Of a DNA stretch of 24,298 bases, positions 14,250 to 22,955 are shown piece by piece. Each line of letters opens with the position of its first letter. Positions within the stretch are counted from its first letter, which is position 1. A model generated the notes under the pieces. It had not been told where the DNA came from. It saw only the letters and a list, made by a program, of their open reading frames with translations, and did no database searches. This DNA comes from DATLYH01 sp035575035 (GTDB lineage: Bacteria > Planctomycetota > Planctomycetia > Gemmatales > Gemmataceae): assembly GCA_035575035.1 (NCBI GenBank), contig DATLYH010000174.1:1-24298 (forward strand), written 5' to 3'. The position numbers and the translations under genes were made by a program.

Positions 14250-15695
14250 ATGTACGGCTCCAGGTGTACCGGACCGCTTCCCGCATTCGGCCTGTCGCGG
14301 CGGCAGTTCCTCCAGCGCTTCGGTATGGGGCTGGGCAGCATCGCCTTGGCTGATCTGCTCGGTTCCGAGGCGGCCGCGGCCGGAGGCGTGCTCCCGGCGC
14401 CTCATCACCCGCCGCGGGCGAAGCGCGTCATTTACCTGTTCCAGAGCGGCGGGCCGTCGCAACTGGAGACGTTCGATTACAAACCGCTCCTCAACCAGAT
14501 GCAGGGCCAGCCGCTGCCCGACTCGGTGCGCCAGGGCCAGCGACTGACCGGCATGTCGGCCCACCAGGCGATCCTGCCGTTGGCCGGCTCCATCTTCCCC
14601 TTCCGCCGGCACGGCCAATGTGGGGCGTGGGTCAGCGACCTGCTGCCCCACACCGCCCGGGTCGTGGATGACCTCTGCATCATCCGTTCGATGTACACCG
14701 AGGCGATCAACCACGATCCGGCCATCACCTTTTTCCAGACCGGCCAACAGATCGCCGGCCGGCCCAGCATCGGCGCCTGGGTCAGCTACGGCCTGGGCAG
14801 CGATAACCAGAACCTGCCGTCGTTCGTCGTGCTGATCACCCGGGGCAAGGCCGACCAGCCGCTTTACGCCCGGTTGTGGGGTGCCGGCTTCCTGCCGTCG
14901 CGCTACCAGGGGGTGCAGTTCCGCGCCGGCCGCGACCCGGTGCTATATCTGAACAATCCGGCGGGCATCGACGCCGAGGGCCGCCGCAATCTCCTCGATC
15001 GGCTGCGCGAGCTGCACGAGCTGGAGGCAGAGGCGACCGGCGATGCCGAGATCAACGCCCGCATCGCGCAGTACGAGATGGCCTTCCGCATGCAGACCAG
15101 CGTGCCCGAGGTGACCGACATCTCCACGGAGCCGGATTACATCTTCGAGTTGTACGGCCCCGACGCGCGAAAGCCGGGAACCTTCGCCGCCAACTGCCTG
15201 CTGGCCCGGCGGCTGGCGGAGCGGGGAGTGAAATTCATCCAGTTGTATCACCAGGGTTGGGACCAGCATGCCAACCTGCCGGCCGGCATCCGCACCCAGT
15301 GCCGCGAGACCGACCAGCCATGCGCCGCCCTGATCCAGGACCTGAAGCAGCGTGGGATGCTGGAGGACACGCTGGTCATCTGGGGAGGCGAGTTCGGCCG
15401 TACCAACTACTCGCAAGGCCGGCTCACCGCCGACAACTACGGCCGTGACCATCACCCGCGCTGCTTCAGCATGTGGCTGGCCGGCGGCGGCATCAAGGGG
15501 GGCACCATCTATGGCGAGACCTGTCCCTTCGGCTACAACGTGGCACGCGACGGGGTCCACGTCCGCGACTTCCACGCAACTCTGTTACACCTGCTGGGCA
15601 TCGACCACGAACGGCTGACGGTCAAGTTCCAGGGCCTCGATGTCCGCCTGACCGGCGTCGAGCCGGCCCGCGTGGTCAAGGAGATCCTGGCTTGA
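14250..15695 (+). CDS. DUF1501 protein, Tat-exported
   Basis: This is a 481-residue DUF1501 protein. The N-terminus has a twin-arginine signal (SRRQFLQ, R17-R18, followed by a hydrophobic stretch GMGLGSIALADLLG). Typical family blocks are AKRVIYLFQSGGPSQLETFD, LPHTARVVDDLCIIRSMYTE, GRPSIGAWVSYGLGSDNQNL, VIWGGEFGRTNYSQG and GRDHHPRCFSMWLAGGGIKG. The last two are the alkaline-phosphatase/sulfatase-like metal-binding region. I chose ATG 14250, since the open frame continues upstream through the palindromic repeat and an unrelated sequence; GAGAGGAT precedes it. It is the usual partner of the upstream DUF1549/DUF1553 protein, from which it is separated by 816 bp. Possibly a sulfatase-like hydrolase; activity unproven. 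Confidence 0.92.
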   Translation: MYGSRCTGPLPAFGLSRRQFLQRFGMGLGSIALADLLGSEAAAAGGVLPAPHHPPRAKRVIYLFQSGGPSQLETFDYKPLLNQMQGQPLPDSVRQGQRLTGMSAHQAILPLAGSIFPFRRHGQCGAWVSDLLPHTARVVDDLCIIRSMYTEAINHDPAITFFQTGQQIAGRPSIGAWVSYGLGSDNQNLPSFVVLITRGKADQPLYARLWGAGFLPSRYQGVQFRAGRDPVLYLNNPAGIDAEGRRNLLDRLRELHELEAEATGDAEINARIAQYEMAFRMQTSVPEVTDISTEPDYIFELYGPDARKPGTFAANCLLARRLAERGVKFIQLYHQGWDQHANLPAGIRTQCRETDQPCAALIQDLKQRGMLEDTLVIWGGEFGRTNYSQGRLTADNYGRDHHPRCFSMWLAGGGIKGGTIYGETCPFGYNVARDGVHVRDFHATLLHLLGIDHERLTVKFQGLDVRLTGVEPARVVKEILA

Positions 15696-15716
15696 GTCGT
15701 CCCCTCACCCCAGGCA

Positions 15717-15803
15717 ACCGGGAGGGCTGACGCCCCCGCTCGCCTTACCGGAGGGCTGACGCCCCTCGCTCGCTTTACCGGGGGGCTGACGCCCCTCGCT
15801 CGG
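15717..15803. repeat. 30-bp palindromic tandem repeat, possible bidirectional terminator
   Basis: About 2.9 copies start at 15717, 15747 and 15777, with the core agggctgacgcccct, which folds as AGGGC-TGA(C)-GCCCT. It fills the gap between the convergent DUF1501 and metalloprotease genes. Similar GGGCTGACGCCC units are, from memory, common in Gemmata-like genomes. It may help termination on both strands, although no T-tract follows. Confidence 0.7.
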
Positions 15804-15807
15804 CCGG

Positions 15808-17565
15808 TCACTTCGGCCCATTCCGGTAGCCCGGCAGGGCCAGGATGCGGTCCCGCAGCCGCTGCCGCTCCGCCCGGAATCGCTCATCAGAAACGGAGCC
15901 GTATGCCCGGGCGAAGGCCTCGCGCGAGAGCCCCTCGGGCAGCCCGGCCAGGTCGGGCAGATAAGCGGCGACGGTGAAGGAGGTCGCCAACTCCTCCGGC
16001 ACCACCCCCGCGCGGCGAAGATGGTCGGCGAATGCCACGCCGGCCAGGTCGGCGCACAGATCGGCGAAGCTGAAGCCGCTGCCGCCGGGCTCCATGTCCT
16101 TCTGTTCTTTCAGCAGCCCGGCCGCCTCCGCCAGCGTCGATCCGATCAGGGCCGTCAAGGCGCATGAAACCACAAAGTGCTGCGCCAGATCATGGCGGCC
16201 GCGCATGGTGGGCACGCCGAGCACTTCCAGGCGGTGCCGGCGTTCCTCGTCCGATTCGACGCCGGTACACAGGCTGCGGGTCACCGGGTTGTTGCGCAGG
16301 ATGTCCGAAGTGTCCACGGCAATACCGATCCCCACCAGGAAGGCAGCGACCGCCTGCTCTTTCGGCAGGAGCCGGGCCGCGGCCGCCGCTTCGCGGATGT
16401 AGAACTCGGTCAGGGCATCGCCGGTCAGCCGCCGCGGCAGGCGATGGTTCCGCTCAGCCGCGCGCACCACCGCCTGCACAATCCGCCGCGCGGGTTCGGC
16501 CAGCGACGGAGAGGAACCCGGCGCGGCAGACTTGGCCGAACCCTTGCCCGACCCGGAGGCCAGCAAGGCCAGCAGCTCGCTTGCCGTGGGGTCGTCGGGA
16601 AGCGCCCGTGCGATCTCACGGTAGACCCGGCCGAGCTGCTCGCGCGTGGCCGGGCTCAATTCCCGCAGACTCCGCACCCCCCGGGTCCGAACCTCCTCGC
16701 CCACCAGGGACATGGCCAGGCTGTTCAATGGATCGAAACCGATGCGAAAGCGCTTGAAGGCCGCCTGACCGTCGCCCAGCTTGGGGCGCATGGCCGAGCC
16801 GGGCTCCGGGCTGTGGGCGGCGCCCAGGTAGTGTCCCAACTCATGCACCAGGACCTCCAGGCGCTCCGGCTCGCTGCGCGGGTACCACTCGCGGATGAGG
16901 ATGTGACTGTGCAGCGCCGGGCGGGTGCCGCCCAGGTGGCTGGGTTCCTGCGGGGTCGGATACTGACTGGTAAAGCCGATCGCCAGCCACGCCGGCCGCG
17001 GCTGCACCACGCGCTCGAACTCCTCCAGCGTCTGGACGAACTCGGTGATCTCGTTGGACGATTTCCACGTCTCCACGGCCTCCACCTCGAAGCGGACCAG
17101 GCAGTGCCGTTCGAGGATGGCGGAGGCCGCCTGGAGACGCTTGCGGAGACGGTCTTCCCAGACCCGCCGGGTGGTCGGCTCATCATCGTCCACCAGGAGC
17201 TTGACCGGGACGATCAGTTTGCCGGGCGGTGCCGCGGGCCGAGGCGGCTCGTTGCCGGCCAGGATCTGATGCAGCGTGACGCCGTCGGCACCTTTGGCCA
17301 GGAAGTAGACCGCGTTGGGCTCGAGCAGATAGCGGCGGACGCCGGACCGGGCCGGGATGTGGAGGGCGACCGCGTCGGCGACCGGGATGGGGATGAGGTC
17401 GCCGGGCTGGAGCGTATGCTCTTCCGCCTCGCCCTGCGGCGGCTGGATGGTGAAGCGCACCGTGCTGTCGGCCCGGTTGCTGACGATCACCACAGCGGCG
17501 CGGGCAACGGTCTCCCCCATCGCCGCCACGACCAGGAGGAGCAAGGCAAGGAGTTTGATGCGCAC
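15808..17565 (-). CDS. Secreted metzincin-like metalloprotease with helical C-terminal domain
   Basis: This is a 585-residue protein from a GTG at 17565 with GAGGG 6 nt upstream. The signal peptide is VRIKLLALLLLVVAAMGE (about 1-24). Residues 25-110 look like a beta-rich domain (VVIVSNRADSTVRFTIQPPQ). The catalytic core has HELGHYLGAAH (H241, E242, H245, H251) and a downstream Met (GSAM, M259) suggestive of a Met-turn, so a zinc protease with three His ligands is likely. After a low-complexity linker (about 365-390) comes a mainly helical region with HDLAQHFVVSCALTALIGST and GSGFSFADLCADLAGVAFAD, which I do not recognise securely. The start at 17670 would place the signal peptide inside the protein. 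It is the last gene of a possible TPR-kdsC-protease operon; the target is unknown. Confidence 0.75.
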   Translation of the reverse strand: MRIKLLALLLLVVAAMGETVARAAVVIVSNRADSTVRFTIQPPQGEAEEHTLQPGDLIPIPVADAVALHIPARSGVRRYLLEPNAVYFLAKGADGVTLHQILAGNEPPRPAAPPGKLIVPVKLLVDDDEPTTRRVWEDRLRKRLQAASAILERHCLVRFEVEAVETWKSSNEITEFVQTLEEFERVVQPRPAWLAIGFTSQYPTPQEPSHLGGTRPALHSHILIREWYPRSEPERLEVLVHELGHYLGAAHSPEPGSAMRPKLGDGQAAFKRFRIGFDPLNSLAMSLVGEEVRTRGVRSLRELSPATREQLGRVYREIARALPDDPTASELLALLASGSGKGSAKSAAPGSSPSLAEPARRIVQAVVRAAERNHRLPRRLTGDALTEFYIREAAAAARLLPKEQAVAAFLVGIGIAVDTSDILRNNPVTRSLCTGVESDEERRHRLEVLGVPTMRGRHDLAQHFVVSCALTALIGSTLAEAAGLLKEQKDMEPGGSGFSFADLCADLAGVAFADHLRRAGVVPEELATSFTVAAYLPDLAGLPEGLSREAFARAYGSVSDERFRAERQRLRDRILALPGYRNGPK

Positions 17566-17638
17566 GGCATCCCTCGGAAAGTCGGCCCCTGCGGCGGGCG
17601 GCCTGGCACTCATCCGCAAGCGGCAATGCCATTCCCGG

Positions 17639-18226
17639 TCAGAGCCGTTCGCTGCGGAGGCGCTCCACAATCGCCTGCCAGCGTCCCTGGCAGCGCAGGA
17701 TCAGTTCGATGGTCTCTCGCACCGCCCCGCGGCCGCCGGGGGCGCGGGTGACGTAGTGGGCTTCGGCCAGGACCTCGGCACAGGCGTCGGCCACGGCGAC
17801 CGCTAGGCCGCAATGCCGCAGCACCGGCAAGTCCGGGATGTCGTCGCCGATGAAACAGACCTGTTCAGGCCGCACGCCGCTCTCGGCCAGCAACTGCCGG
17901 TAGGCCGTCAGCTTGTTGGCTGCTCCCTGAATCACCCGAGTAATGCCGACCTCGGCGGCCCGGATGTCCACCACGCGGGATGTCCGGCCGGTGAGGACCG
18001 CCGATCGCTTCCCCATCTGCTGCCAGAGCTTCAACCCCGATCCGTCGCGGACGTGGAATCGCTTCAATTCCACTCCCTCATCACTGTAAATGATGCCACC
18101 ATCGGTCAGCACCCCGTCCACATCGAGTACTAGCATCTCGACAGCGGCACAGCGGTCGGCTAACTCGGGTGGGACGGCATCGGAGCCGGGCGCCGGCTGT
18201 TGTGGGGAAGAGTCGTCCATCCGCAC
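17639..18226 (-). CDS. kdsC: 3-deoxy-D-manno-octulosonate 8-phosphate phosphatase
   Basis: This is a 195-residue HAD-superfamily phosphatase. Motif I is LVLDVDGVLTDG (D35 nucleophile, D37). Motif II is VLTGR (T79). The lysine is in AANKLTAY (K105). Motif III is FIGDDIPDL (D128, D129). KdsC-specific blocks are KRFHVRDGSGLKLWQQ and the C-terminal VTRAPGGRGAVRE. It removes phosphate from Kdo-8-phosphate to give Kdo for lipopolysaccharide-type glycans in the cytoplasm. The start is a GTG at 18226 with GAGG 8 nt upstream; ATG 18220 two codons later is the alternative. It lies 23 nt after the TPR gene and 73 nt before the protease. Other Kdo genes are not in the window. A divergent sugar-phosphatase specificity cannot be excluded. 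Confidence 0.92.
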   Translation of the reverse strand: MRMDDSSPQQPAPGSDAVPPELADRCAAVEMLVLDVDGVLTDGGIIYSDEGVELKRFHVRDGSGLKLWQQMGKRSAVLTGRTSRVVDIRAAEVGITRVIQGAANKLTAYRQLLAESGVRPEQVCFIGDDIPDLPVLRHCGLAVAVADACAEVLAEAHYVTRAPGGRGAVRETIELILRCQGRWQAIVERLRSERL

Positions 18227-18249
18227 CGTGGGAACCTCGTCATCGGCGA

Positions 18250-21200
18250 TCAGTCCACCCCCAACTCACGAACCAGCGCCTCGTAAAACCGCCGCTCGAG
18301 TGGGTCGAGGCGGCTGGGAGTAAGCCCCGCATTGATCGCCTTCTTCCAGTTCAAGAGAGCGGCCGTACGGTCCCGAGCCATCAGGTGGGCCCGGGCCAGA
18401 TGGAGGTAGGCCGCGGGCCTTGAGCTTTGTGTCAGGGCTGCTGCCAGGTCCTTGATGGCCGGCTCGCTTTGCTTCAACTCCAGGTAGATGATCCCCCGCG
18501 TCGTCAGGAGGTCCGGCAGCGGCCCGAGGCGCTCAAGGGTCTGGGTGAGCAGATCGAGGGCTTCCGCTGCCTTGCCGCGCCACAGGGCCAGCAGCCAGGC
18601 CAGGTTGTTTACGGCCGTGGCGTTGCGGCTGTCCCGAGCGATGATCTGGCGGAAAAGGCTCTCGGCCTCCTCGTAACGCTCCTGGAGGTAGTAGAGGTTG
18701 GCCAGCTGGAGGAGCAGCTCGGTGCTCGGGTTCTTGGCGATTGCCGCGCGGAGCCCCTGCTCGACGCGCTGGTAAGGGGCGGTCCGATCACCCGGGACCG
18801 TGTTAAGGATGGCAAGGCTGGCCAAGGCAACTTTCTCGGGCGGACAGGTTTGCCAGGCACGTTCGCACAGGGCCAGCGCCTCTTCGGGGCGGCCCTGCCG
18901 GCCCAGGAAACCAATCAGGACGAGGACGCTTTCGGGTTGCCGGGCCTCGTTGGCCGTGACGTACTTGCGGTACAGGGCCTCGGCCTCGGCGTTTTCGCCT
19001 AGGGTCTCCAACAACGCCGCCACGACCTCGAGCCGGGCGTCCTTGGTGCCGGCATACTGCTTGACCAGCGCGACGGCAGCGGGCCGCTTGTCCTGGGCCT
19101 TGAGCAGCTGAACCTTGAGCTGGACCGTCTGGGCGCTGTCCGGCTCCAGCTTCTCCAGCTCGGCCAGCCACTCCTGAGCCGCGTCCAACTCCCCGCGGCG
19201 GAGGAGGCTGCCGACGTGGTGGGCAAGGTAGTTGGGTTTCCGTCCCTGGGGACTGTGAAGCAGCTTCTCCATTTGCAGTCGAGCGCTGACCCAGTCCTGC
19301 TCGCCCTCGTAAAGCTGGGCCAGCAAGAACTGCTCCTCGGCCGAGACCACGCCGCGCTCCTGAAGGTTCTCCAGAATGTGGATCGCCTCCTGACGGCGGC
19401 CCGGCTGGGTAGAGAGCAGCAGCGCCTTGGTCCGCAGGTCTTCGGTCTGGTTCCCTTGCAGGCTGAGGTTCTTGTCAAGCAGCAGCAGCGCCTCGCGGAG
19501 GTGCCGGGGCTCTCCCTTGGCGGCCAGGACCACTGCCAGGCTGCGCCGCGCCCCCATCACGGTTTCTTCCGGGGCGGCGGTCTTCGGATCGATCAACTGA
19601 CGGTAGAGCGGCTCGGCCTTGTGAGGCTGGCCGCTGCGCATGTAGAAGTTGGCCACCGCCCGCAGGACAGCGACCTCGCCAGCCCGGTCTCGCAGGGCAG
19701 CGACGTAGAACTGCTCCGCTTGCTTGCGGTCGCCCAACGCGTCGTAGCACTGGGCCAGCCCCAGCGCCGCCTGGGCGGGAGGTAGCTTGCGCTGCGCCTC
19801 GCTGATGACGGCCTTCGCCTCGGCTTGACGCCCCAGGCGCACCAGGTAGGTGACCAGGGCTGACCACGGCTCCGGGACCTGGTCATTCAATTCCAGGGCG
19901 CGCCGCAGGCTGGCCTCAGCCCGCCCACGCCGGCCAAGGTTCCACTGCACTTCGGCGCACCACAAATGATCGGCATGATCCTTGGACCCGGCCGCCACTT
20001 CCTCGGCGAGGTCGAGTGCCTCCTTGGTGTCGCCGCGGCGCCAGGCGAGATCGACGGCCAGTCGGGCGGCGGTGCCGCGCCGCGGCAGTCCCGGAGGGAG
20101 TTTCCCCAGCACTTGCTCGGCCTCGGCGTAGCGACCGCGGATCGACAGCAGCCGGGCCAGTTCCACCGCCACGCCCGGCCGGGTATCCCCCAACAGCAGG
20201 GCCTGCTTGTAGCGGTCAATGGCCCGGTCCAGGTCCTTCTGCAAAACGGCGATGTCTCCTTCAAGGAGATAGACGCGCGACCAAGTGGGGCGTCGGCTGG
20301 ATACCTCCCCGAGGTGCTGGCGGGCGGTGTCGAGGAGCGGTCGCGCTGCGTCGGCTTCGTGCTTGGCCTGGAGCTTGCGGGCCGCCAGCAGCAGGCGCAC
20401 TCCTTCGCAGTAACGCCACCACGTCCCTTCTGTCCCCTCGATGGTCCGGAGTTCGTCCACCAGCCGCCGCACGAGCGGTTCGTTGTCGGTTTGGACGGCC
20501 AGGTCGAACAGGTTGACCCGGCTCCGCAGGTCCTGAGGCTGCTCCGCCGCCAGCCGGCTGTAGAAGCGCTCCGCCTGAGCGGCATCGCCGAGCTGAGCGT
20601 AGCCCTCCGCCAGCGCGTCAAGGAGACGGATGCGGTCCTTGTCGGAAAGCCGATCAAGGTCCGCGGCCAGCTTCGCCAGCGCTGCGGGGGCTTCGTCCCC
20701 TCCCCGGATCGCCCAGTGGCGGACACGGGCCAGGCGCAGCTCGATTCCGTTGCCCAGGCGCTGCTGAGCCTCGTCCAGGATGGCCAGGGCCTTCGACGAA
20801 TCTCCCTCGCGCTGGGCCAGGTCGGCGAGGGCGGTCCAGAACTCGACCTTCTGGGGCTGCTGGTCGCGCGCCGCTTCGAGAACGGCACGGGCGGCGGCGA
20901 ATAGCTTCGCTCGATCCGGTTCCGGCGTGGCCAGGGCCTGGGCGGTCCATGCCTGGGCCCGCAGCAGCGGCACCTCAACGGCGTCCGGCAGCGCCGGGGC
21001 TGCCTGGTCGAGGGCGGCGTGGACCGGCTGCCAGCGCTCCGGCTCGCGGCGCTGCTCCGGCGGCAGACGCAGGTTCTGGTGGATTAACACGCGGGCCACC
21101 AGCGCCTGCGCCGCGGGGATTGTGTCGGCCAGCAACCGAAATTCCTGGACCGCCTCGTCCACCGAGCCGATGGCCGCCAGCGCCACACCCAGTTGGACAT

Positions 21201-22647
21201 GGACATCAATCCACCGCGGATTGATGGCCAGGGCGCGACGGCAGGCGGCCAGCTGGAGGTCAGGGTTGCCGAGGCGCTCATAGCAGCGGGCAAGGTGCAG
21301 GTTGATGTAACAGGCCAGGTCGGACGATTCTCCCACCTGCTTACGCGCTCCTTCCAGCAGGAAGGCGGCTTGCACCCATGCCCCCTTCGCCAGGAGCAGG
21401 CGGGCATCGAGATAGTCCACCCACGCTGACGGAATTTCCCGCTGCCGCAGCTGAGTCATCAACTGGTTCGCTTCCTCGAACTCAGACCCGTCGATGAGCA
21501 GATCAATCAGACCAGCGAGGAGTTCGCCCTGCTGGGCCGGGGGAACCTCCTTCAGTCCCTGGCGCAGGGCGGCGATGGCCTGCTCTCGGCGCCCCTGCCG
21601 CTTTTCCAGGTCGCTCAGCGCCTGGTACATGTTGCGGTCCTTCGGATAAAGCTGAATGCCGCGCTGGAGATAAGCGCGGGCCCGGTTCAGATCGTTGCGG
21701 TCCACGGCCGACCGGGCGGACGCCACCAGCACCTCGGCTTCATCCGGGGCCAGTTCGCGGGCGCGTTCGAGTTCCTTCTCCGCCTCGGGGAGCCGGTGCG
21801 CCGTTCGGTAGCGCCACCGGACCAGATAGGCCTGGAACGATTGGCTGTTGGCGTAGACCATTGCATCCATGATCCGGTCGGCCGGGTGGAGGGCGCTGTC
21901 GTACAGGCTGCCCCAGTGGAGTGAGGCTGGGAAGGCCAGAGGGGATGAGCCCGCCAGCAACAGTCTCAGCCCCGCCCGCACCAGATCACGCTGGAACTCG
22001 TTGTCCTGGCCCCGAACGGAATCTTCATAGCGCTGCCGCAGCTGAACGGCGAGCCACTCGTAACTGTCCAGCTGCCGCGGCATGTGTCGGATGGACCGGG
22101 CGAACAGGCTGGCGGCCTGGTCAAACTCACCGGCGGCGGCATGACACCGCCCGAGCAGGTGCTCCAGCTGCCCATCATTCGGGAACGCTTCGCGGAGAAG
22201 GACGATCAGATGGTCCCGGGCGGCGGGGTAGTAGCCCAGCTCCATCGCCGTATCCACCACCAGACGCCGCACGTCGTGACGCCCGGGGGCCCGGCGGACG
22301 GCATGGTCAAGGAACAAGAAGGCCCGCTCCCGCGCCTTCCGTGACCCCGATACGGCGGCCTTGTCGTTGAGGAGGATGGCGTAACGGGCCAGGGCGTCGT
22401 CGTCGGTGGGGACAAAGCCGAGGTAGGTAGCGTAATGCTGCAAGGCTTGGTCCAGGTCCTTGGCCTCGGCGGCTCGTTCCGCCTGTTGGAGGAAAGCGCC
22501 GGCGTTGCGCTTGACCTGGTAGGCGTGCAGGAAATGAACGCCGACCCCGAGCACCAGGGGAACCACCACCAGCCCGATCAGGACCTTGAGGTTCACCCTT
22601 CTTCGCGGCTTGTGGTTCACCCTTTGTCGCAGCAGCCTTCTTCTCAT
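18250..22647 (-). CDS. Large membrane-anchored TPR protein
   Basis: This is a 1465-residue protein. A basic N-terminus (1-20) and one transmembrane helix (about 21-41, KVLIGLVVVPLVLGVGVHFL) anchor it, with the rest outside the cytoplasm. From about residue 48 to the end it is built of tetratricopeptide repeats, with recognisable units such as EAESLFRQIIARDSRNATAV (C-terminal), KAEPLYRQLIDP, EAKAVISEAQRKLPPAQAAL and NRARAYLQRGIQLYPKDRNM. No catalytic domain is visible. ATG 22647 has a weak GGGAT upstream. The downstream kdsC gene starts 23 nt after its stop. TPR proteins of this size act as scaffolds; in PEP-CTERM systems a TPR lipoprotein (PrsT) is known, but this one lacks a lipobox, so I do not assign that name. 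Its partners are unknown. Confidence 0.88.
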   Translation of the reverse strand: MRRRLLRQRVNHKPRRRVNLKVLIGLVVVPLVLGVGVHFLHAYQVKRNAGAFLQQAERAAEAKDLDQALQHYATYLGFVPTDDDALARYAILLNDKAAVSGSRKARERAFLFLDHAVRRAPGRHDVRRLVVDTAMELGYYPAARDHLIVLLREAFPNDGQLEHLLGRCHAAAGEFDQAASLFARSIRHMPRQLDSYEWLAVQLRQRYEDSVRGQDNEFQRDLVRAGLRLLLAGSSPLAFPASLHWGSLYDSALHPADRIMDAMVYANSQSFQAYLVRWRYRTAHRLPEAEKELERARELAPDEAEVLVASARSAVDRNDLNRARAYLQRGIQLYPKDRNMYQALSDLEKRQGRREQAIAALRQGLKEVPPAQQGELLAGLIDLLIDGSEFEEANQLMTQLRQREIPSAWVDYLDARLLLAKGAWVQAAFLLEGARKQVGESSDLACYINLHLARCYERLGNPDLQLAACRRALAINPRWIDVHVQLGVALAAIGSVDEAVQEFRLLADTIPAAQALVARVLIHQNLRLPPEQRREPERWQPVHAALDQAAPALPDAVEVPLLRAQAWTAQALATPEPDRAKLFAAARAVLEAARDQQPQKVEFWTALADLAQREGDSSKALAILDEAQQRLGNGIELRLARVRHWAIRGGDEAPAALAKLAADLDRLSDKDRIRLLDALAEGYAQLGDAAQAERFYSRLAAEQPQDLRSRVNLFDLAVQTDNEPLVRRLVDELRTIEGTEGTWWRYCEGVRLLLAARKLQAKHEADAARPLLDTARQHLGEVSSRRPTWSRVYLLEGDIAVLQKDLDRAIDRYKQALLLGDTRPGVAVELARLLSIRGRYAEAEQVLGKLPPGLPRRGTAARLAVDLAWRRGDTKEALDLAEEVAAGSKDHADHLWCAEVQWNLGRRGRAEASLRRALELNDQVPEPWSALVTYLVRLGRQAEAKAVISEAQRKLPPAQAALGLAQCYDALGDRKQAEQFYVAALRDRAGEVAVLRAVANFYMRSGQPHKAEPLYRQLIDPKTAAPEETVMGARRSLAVVLAAKGEPRHLREALLLLDKNLSLQGNQTEDLRTKALLLSTQPGRRQEAIHILENLQERGVVSAEEQFLLAQLYEGEQDWVSARLQMEKLLHSPQGRKPNYLAHHVGSLLRRGELDAAQEWLAELEKLEPDSAQTVQLKVQLLKAQDKRPAAVALVKQYAGTKDARLEVVAALLETLGENAEAEALYRKYVTANEARQPESVLVLIGFLGRQGRPEEALALCERAWQTCPPEKVALASLAILNTVPGDRTAPYQRVEQGLRAAIAKNPSTELLLQLANLYYLQERYEEAESLFRQIIARDSRNATAVNNLAWLLALWRGKAAEALDLLTQTLERLGPLPDLLTTRGIIYLELKQSEPAIKDLAAALTQSSRPAAYLHLARAHLMARDRTAALLNWKKAINAGLTPSRLDPLERRFYEALVRELGVD

Positions 22648-22735
22648 TGGATTGATCCCGGTTAGTGGTTAGGGGCCAGCAGGGAGACAGCGCCGGCACG
22701 GCGCGCCCCTCGTGCGGGTGCGGCGCCCCAATTGG

Positions 22736-22793
22736 GGTAGCCGAAGTCACCCGACGGCGGGCGCGCCTCCCGAATTCGGCGACTTCGGCTACC
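22736..22793. repeat. 13-bp perfect inverted repeat (GGTAGCCGAAGTC), probable dispersed element
   Basis: GGTAGCCGAAGTC (22736-22748) pairs perfectly with GACTTCGGCTACC (22781-22793) across a 32-nt GC-rich loop. The outer part (gtagccgaagtc...) is a motif I recall from multicopy intergenic repeats in Gemmata-like genomes. It lies about 90-145 bp upstream of the TPR start. Confidence 0.6.
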
Positions 22794-22894
22794 ATGAGGG
22801 GCGGAAAGGGCCTTGAGCCGGCCCTGCCTGGAGCCCGTTGGGGGAGGGGAAAGTTCAAAACGGGGGAGAGCACCCGCTTGGTCCTAAATGCACA

Positions 22895-22923
22895 GCGGGG
22901 CGGCCGGCAGAGGGCCGCCCCGC
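22895..22923 (-). terminator. Strong GC hairpin after the PEP-CTERM-like gene
   Basis: GCGGGGCGGCC (22895-22905) pairs with GGCCGCCCCGC (22913-22923), an 11-bp perfect stem with a 7-nt loop. It begins 32 nt after the stop of the minus-strand gene. No run of T follows, so it may terminate weakly or protect the mRNA 3' end. Confidence 0.55.
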
Positions 22924-22955
22924 AAGTTGGCTTTGGCGTGGTGGCCGAAGGCAGA

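Larger units (their letters stand above)
22648..22955. other. Intergenic stretch with two palindromes
   Basis: Between the TPR start and the end of the PEP-CTERM-like gene. Besides the inverted repeat and the hairpin listed separately, no gene is seen. Short frames such as MVAEVAEFG on the minus strand arise from the repeat. Confidence 0.5.

Noticed and set aside
16177..17751. Plus-strand 524-residue ORF
   Set aside because: Antisense to the metalloprotease with HELGHYLGAAH; no family-like motif.
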